From Pseudonocardiales bacterium (GTDB taxonomy: Bacteria; Actinomycetota; Actinomycetes; Mycobacteriales; Pseudonocardiaceae), in contig JAFAWY010000052.1 of assembly GCA_019241525.1 (NCBI GenBank), positions 46,666 through 110,665 on the forward strand: a DNA stretch of 64,000 nt, given 5' to 3'. The translations under genes were made by a program, and so were the position numbers. Below are positions 58,331 to 64,000 of this stretch, one piece after another. Below the pieces are notes generated by a model. It searched no databases, had not been told where the DNA came from, and saw only the letters and a program-made list of their open reading frames with translations. Every line of letters starts with the position of its first letter. Position 1 is the stretch's first letter.

Positions 58331-59521
58331 GTGACAACGCTTCCCGCCGCGACCGACGTGCTGGGTTGGCTGGACGACGTGGCCGCCGTTCGCCGGACCG
58401 CGGGGTTGCAGCGAGTACTTCGGCCGCGATCGGCGCTGGAGCCGGTGATCGATCTTGCGTCCAACGACTATCTGGGCCTGTCGAGAGATCCCCGGGTGGT
58501 GGACGGCGCGATACAAGCCACCCGCACCTGGGGTGCCGGATCAACAGGATCGCGCCTGGTCACTGGCTCCACTGAGTTACACGCCCAGCTTGAAGACGAG
58601 CTCGCCGCATTCTGCGGGGCCGCGGCGGCGCTGGTGTTCTCCTCGGGCTACACCGCCAACCTCGGTGCCCTGACCGCGCTGTCCGGCCCGGGAGCGCTGG
58701 TGGTGTCCGACGCGGCCAGCCACGCATCCCTGGTGGACGCATGCCGGTTGTCTCGGGCCCGGATCGTGGTCACCCCGCGCGCCGACGTCGCGGCTGTCGC
58801 GGCCGCGCTCGCCAGCCGGTCTGAGCGGCGCGCACTGGTCGTTACCGATTCGGTGGTCAGCGTGGACGGTGGCCTTGCGCCGCTCGCGCAGCTGCATGCG
58901 GTGTGCCGGCAGCATGATGCGGTACTGCTGGCTGACGAGGCGCACGGATTCGGCGTGTGCGGCCCTGGCGGGCGCGGGGCCGTAGCCGGGCTCGGCCTGG
59001 CCGGTGAGCCCGACGTGGTAGTCACCATGTCGTTGTCGAAGTCACTGGGCAGCCAGGGCGGCGCTGTTCTGGGTTCTCGCGTGGTGATTGACCACCTCGT
59101 CAATACGGCACGGAGTTTCATCTTCGACACCGGGCTGGCGCCACCCGCGGCTGGTGCGGCGTTGGCCGCGCTGCAGGTGCTGCAATCCGAGCCGGCGCTG
59201 CCTGCTCGCGTACGTGCCGCAGCCGCAGCGCTGGCGACCGCGGCTGGGGTAGGACCGCCAACCGCCGCGGTCGTCTCTGTCGTTCTCGGCGAGCCGCAGG
59301 GAGCCGTCGAAGCGGCTGCGGAATGCTTGCGGCGCGGCGTGCGGGTCGGGTGCCTGCGTCCGCCGTCGGTGGCTGCTGGCACCTGCCGGCTACGGCTGAC
59401 GGCTCACGCTGTGCTGACCGACTCGGACCTGGCGCGAGTGGCGCAGGTACTGACCGAGGTGTTGGCTCGCCCCGGCCGGCCGCTCGGCGGCGCAGTGCCT
59501 GCCGCGGAGACGGTGCGGTGA
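58331..59521 (+). CDS. bioF: 8-amino-7-oxononanoate synthase BioF
   Basis: BioF condenses pimeloyl-CoA/ACP with alanine to KAPA. The 396-residue alpha-oxoamine synthase has [37 protein letters not shown], a [10 protein letters not shown] loop and the PLP lysine in [17 protein letters not shown] 58331 begins 39 bp after bioA. It overlaps bioD by GTGA. Confidence 0.95.
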   Translation: MTTLPAATDVLGWLDDVAAVRRTAGLQRVLRPRSALEPVIDLASNDYLGLSRDPRVVDGAIQATRTWGAGSTGSRLVTGSTELHAQLEDELAAFCGAAAALVFSSGYTANLGALTALSGPGALVVSDAASHASLVDACRLSRARIVVTPRADVAAVAAALASRSERRALVVTDSVVSVDGGLAPLAQLHAVCRQHDAVLLADEAHGFGVCGPGGRGAVAGLGLAGEPDVVVTMSLSKSLGSQGGAVLGSRVVIDHLVNTARSFIFDTGLAPPAAGAALAALQVLQSEPALPARVRAAAAALATAAGVGPPTAAVVSVVLGEPQGAVEAAAECLRRGVRVGCLRPPSVAAGTCRLRLTAHAVLTDSDLARVAQVLTEVLARPGRPLGGAVPAAETVR

Positions 59522-60246
59522 CCATGCTGATCGTGACCGGGACGTCAACCGGGGTGGGAAAGACGGTGGTAACCGCTGCCATCGCCGCGCTGGCGGTGGC
59601 AGCCGGGTGCCGGGTTGCGGTGGTGAAGGCCACCCAGACAGGGGTTGGCCCGGGGCAGCCGGGTGATGTGGACGAGATACAGCGCCTGGTAGGTTCGCCG
59701 ATTACCTGCCGCGAGCTTGCCCGCTACCCGGAGCCGCTGGCACCGGCGACGGCCGCCCGCCGCGCCGGCCTTGCCCCGGTGACACCGGCTGCCGCTGCCG
59801 CGGCCGTCTGGGCGGTTGCCGCAGCGCATGACGTGGCGCTGCTGGAAGGCACCGGGGGATTGCTGGTGCCACTGGATGGTGCGGGAAGCACGTTGGCTGA
59901 TATCGCCGCCACCTTGGCGGCACCGGTTCTTGTGGTGGCCGCCGCCGGGCTGGGCACCCTCAATCACACCGCACTCACTGTCGAGGCGCTGCGTACCCGC
60001 GGGGTACGTAGCGCCGGCATCGTGATCGGTGAATGGCCGGCCGAGCCGGACCTCGCCGCACGGTGCAATCTTGCCGACCTACCCGCCGTGACTGGGCTGC
60101 CGTTGCTCGGCGCACTACCTACGGGCGCCAGCCGGCTTTCACCCAGGGAGTTCCTCACGGTAGCCCGCCAGGAACTCCAATCTGGTTTGCAGACGCTGGG
60201 TTGGTGGTCGTTAGGGAGCGGCGTGGCTGGAGTTGGTGGTAGTTGA
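59518..60246 (+). CDS. bioD: Dethiobiotin synthetase BioD
   Basis: BioD closes the ureido ring of DAPA with CO2 and ATP. The 242-residue P-loop protein has [26 protein letters not shown], and [18 protein letters not shown] 59518 overlaps the bioF stop; ATG 59524 is two codons on. bioB, which follows bioD in mycobacteria, is not in the window. Confidence 0.94.
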   Translation: MTMLIVTGTSTGVGKTVVTAAIAALAVAAGCRVAVVKATQTGVGPGQPGDVDEIQRLVGSPITCRELARYPEPLAPATAARRAGLAPVTPAAAAAAVWAVAAAHDVALLEGTGGLLVPLDGAGSTLADIAATLAAPVLVVAAAGLGTLNHTALTVEALRTRGVRSAGIVIGEWPAEPDLAARCNLADLPAVTGLPLLGALPTGASRLSPREFLTVARQELQSGLQTLGWWSLGSGVAGVGGS

Positions 60247-60320
60247 AGAGCCCGCAACTAATCGAGCCCCGATCAGTCGAGGTAGTCGCGCACTACGGAC
60301 GATTGTGCGGCATGCTTGAC

Positions 60321-60337
60321 CTACACGAACAGTGTAG
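60321..60337. promoter_or_regulatory. Inverted repeat downstream of bioD
   Basis: CTACAC-GAACA-GTGTAG has the same TACAC/GTGTA arms as the first palindrome before bioA, with a different spacer. It lies in the convergent gap after bioD, so operator or weak hairpin are both possible. Confidence 0.3.
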
Positions 60338-60380
60338 ATCGAGGAGCAGTAGCCGCGACAATATCCTGGACTCAGATTGA

Positions 60381-60518
60381 TCACTTGTTGCCGCCAAGAT
60401 TGGGGTTGATCCACAGTTCGCCAAGCGTGTTTTGTGCGGCTGCGGCGGCCCAACCGTAACCGGTGATGGTGATCGGCCACAGGACCGCGGCGACGATGAA
60501 CGCGACGATTGGGCGCAC
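60381..60518 (-). CDS. 45-residue single-pass membrane protein
   Basis: On the minus strand GTG 60518 opens 45 codons ending in TGA at 60381. GGGAGG lies 5 nt upstream of the GTG. The product starts MRPIVAFIVAAVLWPITI, a clear membrane segment, and ends GELWINPNLGGNK. I do not recognise it. Good ribosome site, start spacing and composition support it as real. It is convergent with bioD. Confidence 0.6.
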   Translation of the reverse strand: MRPIVAFIVAAVLWPITITGYGWAAAAAQNTLGELWINPNLGGNK

Positions 60519-60730
60519 GGGGGCCTCCCGAGGCTAGTCCCCCTCGGCTAGGGCAGCGTGGTAATCGGCCCCTGTATCAGGGTGTTACGCCTTGGCTGAG
60601 AAGCCGCTGAGTCAGCACACTGCGATGAGTCGATTACGGTAAATGAGCGCTGTCCCTTGTGGGGTTGACGGCAATCCCCTGCTTAATTGCGGGACCTTTT
60701 CCAATCATCGCTGGGGCGCACCGTCTGCAC

Positions 60731-61651
60731 ATGCAAGCCGCGCCTGCGAGCTCCTTCGAAGAGGACTTCCTCTGGCAGACGCGCTTCCATGACCATTTCT
60801 GCGAGATCGCGCGGCTTGCTTGTGAGGTTGAGATCGCACCGCCCAAGGACGATCAGAACAAAAACACCGATTATATTTTGACACCGAGAAAAGATCCCCC
60901 GATTTGCTTTTCTGCGCGAGCGCGGCGCTATGAGCACCGAGAACCGCGTGTCAGCACCTTCTCCATCAGACTGGGCCGACCATCGGGCGCCAAGACAGAG
61001 ATGAAGAAGTTGCTTGAAGGGCGCGGCGACCTGCTCGTATACGGTTACGAGGCCTACCCCAACTGGCGTCGTCTCCACTCTTGGTTGCTGGGGGATCTCG
61101 ATGTTCTACGCCAGTACATATGCGATGGCGGCTCCTATGAGATAGGGCCGCCCAACGACGACGGCACAACTGCCGCGTACTTCCATCGCTATCAGCTCCC
61201 GCCCGAATTCGTCATGGAAGAGTCCGTGATGAATGATCAGATGATCCTTGAGGTGATGACCACGTCACCAGAGCCCGCGCTGTGCATCGCGCGGCGCGCC
61301 GGGCTACCGCCCAAACCAGTCTGGGATGCATTGCTGCGGCTTGCGGGAATGGAGGACGTCTACAGTGAGCCGTTGCCATGGGCCAAGGTAGTGTTTCACG
61401 AGGGGCACCTCCTCGCCCTCGCATGTTTTCATTGCGCCACGAGTGTTATTGCGACTGCTAGCATGACTTTTCGCTCCACCTTGATACAGCGATCGTCAAG
61501 GCTCCAGCGATATACAGCAGATCCACGATCATTTGAACGCCAACAAGCGCTCTGGCAAGGTCGCTGGTGGGAGCTATCGTCCCGGTACCGGCCGTGGTCA
61601 ATGTCCCCAGCGCGAAATGCAGCGCACCGATACGCGATAACTCGGCGTTGA
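60731..61651 (+). CDS. Unrecognised accessory protein, possibly with a broken 3' end
   Basis: The frame (306 codons from ATG 60731; also open from GTG 60659) has a plausible globular core of about 215 residues with FSARARRYEHREPRVSTFSIRLGRPSGAKTEMKKLLEGRGDLLVYGY. I know similar text only from mobile-element hypothetical proteins and assign no function. After about position 61380 the translation loses normal character, and the last 194 bp lie antisense to the channel gene. This suggests that the original stop was lost or that the true gene ends by frameshift near 61.4 kb. GC is lower than in the core genome. Confidence 0.5.
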   Translation: MQAAPASSFEEDFLWQTRFHDHFCEIARLACEVEIAPPKDDQNKNTDYILTPRKDPPICFSARARRYEHREPRVSTFSIRLGRPSGAKTEMKKLLEGRGDLLVYGYEAYPNWRRLHSWLLGDLDVLRQYICDGGSYEIGPPNDDGTTAAYFHRYQLPPEFVMEESVMNDQMILEVMTTSPEPALCIARRAGLPPKPVWDALLRLAGMEDVYSEPLPWAKVVFHEGHLLALACFHCATSVIATASMTFRSTLIQRSSRLQRYTADPRSFERQQALWQGRWWELSSRYRPWSMSPARNAAHRYAITRR

Positions 61652-61859
61652 AATTTGGCGGCGTGCCGATGTTCCAGTAGAGCCACGCAAATAACTCGAT
61701 GATTAGCGCGAAAGAATTTCCAAACACCCAGGCGAGCAGCCAATGATACCAGACGCCGCGAGGACGACCTCGCGCCGTGAAAGCCGCCAGATACGTTAAG
61801 AAGGTTGTTAATACGAAAATTACAATAGCAACAACTACTGTCGAAGAGGATGACCGCAT
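61458..61859 (-). CDS. Two-TM ion-channel family protein
   Basis: The 133-residue protein has hydrophobic helices (VVVAIVIFVLTTFLTYLAAF, WLLAWVFGNSFALIIELFAWLYW), a pore-like loop LTTAGTGTIAPTSD, and a final helix (LVGVQMIVDLLYIAGALTIA). T-x-G-x-G-x-x-x-P aligns with the potassium filter T-V-G-Y-G-D, but the filter is TAGTG. ATG 61859 has TTAGG just upstream; TTG 61910 and GTG 61901/61889 would extend it. Codon use and base composition are unlike the neighbours, suggesting acquisition. Confidence 0.7.
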   Translation of the reverse strand: MRSSSSTVVVAIVIFVLTTFLTYLAAFTARGRPRGVWYHWLLAWVFGNSFALIIELFAWLYWNIGTPPNFNAELSRIGALHFALGTLTTAGTGTIAPTSDLARALVGVQMIVDLLYIAGALTIAVSRWSEKSC

Positions 61860-62028
61860 GGCACCTAAGAATCCGCGCCATATGATCACCTGTATAAGCA
61901 CTGTACTCAAAATTAAAATAGTGGAACCGCAAAGGATGATGACGGCTCCCTGTCGGGCCCTGCTGCTTTATTTTCGCCGGGCATTTACCCTTTACCTATT
62001 TCGAAACCCGATTGGGGGCCAGCGGACG

Positions 62029-62060
62029 GTAAAACGGCCCCACCCGCAGGTGGGGCCGTT
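62029..62060 (-). terminator. Intrinsic terminator of the DUF397 gene
   Basis: A perfect 12-bp stem AACGGCCCCACC / GGTGGGGCCGTT (62033-62060) with tetraloop is followed on the minus strand by TTTTACC, 13 bp after the DUF397 stop. Confidence 0.9.
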
Positions 62061-62073
62061 GTGCGTTGCCGGG

Positions 62074-62271
62074 TCAGCCGAACTCGCCGGAGCGCACCGC
62101 GGTGGTGAACATCGACCATTGCACCGTGGTGAACCTCAGCACCGGGCCGGTGATGTCCTTGCTGTCCCGCACGGCGGTGCCGCCGGGCAGGTCGGCCACC
62201 TCGACACAATTAGCCCCCTCCGCGCTGCTGCGACTAGACTTCCGCCACACGGCGGGAGATCTGTCGTCCAT
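62074..62271 (-). CDS. DUF397 small protein
   Basis: The 65-residue protein has the full DUF397 pattern: WRKSSRSSAEGANCVEVADL, GGTAVRDSKDITGPVLRFT and WSMFTTAVRSGEF. Such proteins pair with XRE/DUF5753 regulators (WhiJ-like) across actinobacteria and may act as their antagonist or toxin. ATG 62271 has GAGAGG upstream. It lies 22 bp after the regulator in the same direction. Confidence 0.93.
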   Translation of the reverse strand: MDDRSPAVWRKSSRSSAEGANCVEVADLPGGTAVRDSKDITGPVLRFTTVQWSMFTTAVRSGEFG

Positions 62272-62293
62272 AGTGATGCCTCTCCTCGCTAGA

Positions 62294-63130
62294 TCACATT
62301 CGCTGGGCAAGCTCGGTGATCATTTCTAAGCTCTCGTCGCGACCGAGGGCTATATCGCCGAGCTTGCCTAGTAGCCTATCGAGCTGGCCCACCACGGACT
62401 CGTCATCGACCAGATGCCCACCCACCGCGTACTCGTAATAGGCGATATCGGGCAGCAGCTCGGCGAAACTCAACACCGAAAACGGGCCGGAATGCCCGGC
62501 GTGGACCCCAGCAGAAAACGGCACCACACGGATCGTGACATTCGACCACTGTGCACGGTCAACCAGCCGGGCCAGCTGGCCGGCGGCCACACTCGGTTGG
62601 TTGGCGCACCGCTCCAGCGCAGCCTGACTGATATAGGCGGTCAGCGTCAGCAGGTTATCGCCCGATAGCCGCGCCTGGCGCTGCATCCGCGCAGCCACCC
62701 GCCTGGCGACTTCCTTGGGTGATAACCGGTCGGCCGCCAGGTACAGGGCGCGGGCGTATTCCTCGGTTTGCAGCAGTCCGGGCACTGTTTCCAGCTCGAC
62801 CGTGCGCACCTCGCTGGCATCGGTTTCCAAGCCGACGTAGCCGGAAATAGACTCCGGCAGCCCGTAGGTCGACCACCAGCCGCGCTGGCTGGCCTCTTCG
62901 CGGATCTCTTCCAGCGTCGCAAGCTGCTCTTCGGTGCCGTGGTAGTGGTCGCGTAGCAGTACCACGAGTTCTGAGAACGAGACAACGTTGCGGCCAAGCT
63001 CGATCGCGGCAAGCCGCGACTTCGAGGTCTTGACGGCTGCGGCTGCCTCGGGGCGCGACATACCTGCCGCTTCTCGCAGCCGTCGCAGCTCGATGCCCAG
63101 TTGAACCCGCCTGATGGTTGGACCTGCCAT
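62294..63130 (-). CDS. XRE-family regulator with DUF5753 domain
   Basis: The 278-residue protein has an N-terminal helix-turn-helix (LGIELRRLREAAGMSRPEAAAAVKTSKSRLAAIELG) and the DUF5753 ligand-like domain (VPGLLQTEEYARAL, RMQRQARL, VVPFSAGVHAGHSGPFSVLSF). ATG 63130 is chosen; TACGAT (63138-63143) lies 7 nt before it, so the message is probably leaderless. It forms a unit with DUF397 downstream and is divergent from the three small genes to the right. Confidence 0.93.
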   Translation of the reverse strand: MAGPTIRRVQLGIELRRLREAAGMSRPEAAAAVKTSKSRLAAIELGRNVVSFSELVVLLRDHYHGTEEQLATLEEIREEASQRGWWSTYGLPESISGYVGLETDASEVRTVELETVPGLLQTEEYARALYLAADRLSPKEVARRVAARMQRQARLSGDNLLTLTAYISQAALERCANQPSVAAGQLARLVDRAQWSNVTIRVVPFSAGVHAGHSGPFSVLSFAELLPDIAYYEYAVGGHLVDDESVVGQLDRLLGKLGDIALGRDESLEMITELAQRM

Positions 63131-63296
63131 GGGCGCAATCGTACCGGGATTCCGGGATGCGGAGGCAGATCCTGGCTGGTAATCGTGAAACCACAATGAT
63201 AGGGTCACGAGACGCAGTGCCACTGAAGGTTCCCGCAAGCCAGGGACCCAGGAGGCCACACACCTTTAGACGCTCTCGACGTGTGGCGGCACTTTC

Positions 63297-63527
63297 ATGG
63301 CAGGCAAGCACAGCAAGCGGCGGGCGCATGCCCAGGCGATCCCGGTACAGCGCCGAGCGGCTATCGATCTGGTCGACTCACGGACGCAAATCATGCACCG
63401 AGTGACAGGTGACGAGCTGTTAGCCGGTCGCCGCTCCGGTGATTACCAGGCTCTTTGTGGCATGCGAGTGCTCAGCGCCAGCTTGACCGATCCCGGCCGT
63501 GGTCGGTGCGCGGAGTGCGCCAGGTGA
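63297..63527 (+). CDS. Small conserved actinobacterial protein with C-terminal Cys pair
   Basis: The 76-residue product MAGKHSKRRAHAQAIPVQRR... continues with HRVTGDELLAGRRSGDYQALCGMRVLSASLTDPGRGRCAECAR. The basic N-terminus and LCG-x-V-L-x-ASL and C-x-x-C end are a pattern I recall beside XRE/DUF397 genes in Pseudonocardiales; function unknown. No ribosome site is visible. It overlaps the next gene by GTGA. Confidence 0.65.
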   Translation: MAGKHSKRRAHAQAIPVQRRAAIDLVDSRTQIMHRVTGDELLAGRRSGDYQALCGMRVLSASLTDPGRGRCAECAR

Positions 63528-63775
63528 TCGCTTCGACTTCCGGCCGACCGCCGGTCGAGCAGCTGCCCCCGTCGAAAGCGGCTCCCGGCGGCCGGTCGGC
63601 ACCACCCGACACCGACCCCGCGACGGAAGTCACGGCGCTAGCTGAGCTGCTCGCGGAAGTGGTGGTGCTGGCTGGGCAGCGCGCGGTATTCCCCACCCGG
63701 TGGGAGCACGTCGCGGAGTTAGCGATGGAACACCACAGCGTGCGAGTGGCGCTGGCGGCAGGGGACGGGTCGTGA
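63524..63775 (+). CDS. Small protein of unknown function
   Basis: The 83-residue product has a Pro/Ser-rich first half and a helical EVTALAELLAEVVVLAGQRAVFPTRWEHVAELAMEHHSVRVAL second half. GTG 63524 overlaps the preceding stop, and its own stop overlaps the next GTG, so the three small genes are translationally coupled. Not recognised. Confidence 0.55.
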   Translation: MIASTSGRPPVEQLPPSKAAPGGRSAPPDTDPATEVTALAELLAEVVVLAGQRAVFPTRWEHVAELAMEHHSVRVALAAGDGS

Positions 63776-64000
63776 GCGCTTCGACCACGGTGACTGGCCC
63801 CGACCTTGACCCCTGCCCGTACTGCGGTGGTACCAGCGGGGTGCAGCAGATCACCAACACCCCACCGAAGGTGCGGGGGTGGACGTGTAGGGACTGTGGC
63901 ACGGACTGGTGGATCGGCGTCGTCAATCCGCGCCCGTACCTGGATTATCTCGCCGGTTCGGTAGAACTGGCGGCGACGCGGTCGATGCTGCGGCGCTTGA
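63772..64000 (+). CDS. Zinc-ribbon-like small protein, cut by window edge
   Basis: From GTG 63772 the frame stays open to the window end (76 codons). It contains CPYCGG near residue 15 and CRDCG about 20 residues later, a four-Cys zinc-ribbon arrangement, then WWIGVVNPRPYLDYLA. It is the third gene of the GTGA-coupled chain. The C-terminus is outside the window. Confidence 0.6.
   Translation, partial: MSASTTVTGPDLDPCPYCGGTSGVQQITNTPPKVRGWTCRDCGTDWWIGVVNPRPYLDYLAGSVELAATRSMLRRL

Overview
This window is a GC-rich actinobacterial chromosome segment. Gene order and gene families point to the Pseudonocardiales or a close relative (inference). The evidence is: the thyX-dapA-rnj-ftsK-argA-pgsA-clgR-pspA order known from mycobacteria and streptomycetes, a complete dcw cluster ending in ftsZ-pgeF-yggS-sepF-yggT-wag31-ileS, Wag31/DivIVA, a meso-DAP-type MurE, XRE/DUF397 regulator pairs, and many GTG starts with 4-bp ATGA or GTGA overlaps.

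Layout. 1-10.4 kb: a ribbon-helix-helix/HicB-type regulator running off the left edge, thyX, a PPOX protein, dapA, rnj, ftsK, argA-like GNAT, rimO, pgsA and clgR. 10.5-16.6 kb: pspA, an ECF41-type sigma factor with its DoxX partner, an orphan ParA, a methyltransferase, an SOS-controlled dinB and a DUF3040 protein. 16.5-21.2 kb: the leftward moxR-DUF58-transglutaminase operon. 21.5-41.3 kb: the division and cell-wall cluster. 41.3-49.3 kb: a T-box-regulated ileS, a methyltransferase, a K+/H+ antiporter, lspA, rluD and a secreted protein of unknown function. 49.3-56.6 kb: a class III lanthipeptide locus of the amf/ram/SapB type. 57-60.2 kb: bioA-bioF-bioD. 60.2-64 kb: an accessory tail with a 45-aa membrane protein, a lower-GC patch holding an unrecognised gene and a two-TM ion-channel protein, a DUF397/XRE pair, and a chain of three small proteins, two of them with Cys pairs.

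How the parts work together. The dcw genes make lipid-linked peptidoglycan precursors (MurE, F, D, C, MraY), polymerise and crosslink them at the septum (FtsW, FtsI, FtsQ, FtsL), and place the septum and pole (FtsZ, SepF, Wag31). MraZ probably controls the cluster through four GTGG repeats spaced exactly 10 bp apart over its own promoter. murG, normally between ftsW and murC, is absent: these two genes overlap by ATGA.

The most novel locus is the lanthipeptide cluster. It encodes a LanKC synthetase without LanC zinc ligands, a 38-residue precursor with one labionin motif (S29-x2-S32-x3-C36) preceded by a Cys/His/Asp-rich segment, two ABC exporter subunits, and a LuxR-type regulator with an altered receiver acidic pair. 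The precursor looks like SapB/RamS with the second ring missing. Other regulatory elements readable from sequence are a perfect SOS box before dinB, an ECF41-type promoter before doxX, a ClgR operator before clgR, an ileS T-box, a leaderless operator-studded promoter for the HicB-like gene, and several strong hairpin terminators.
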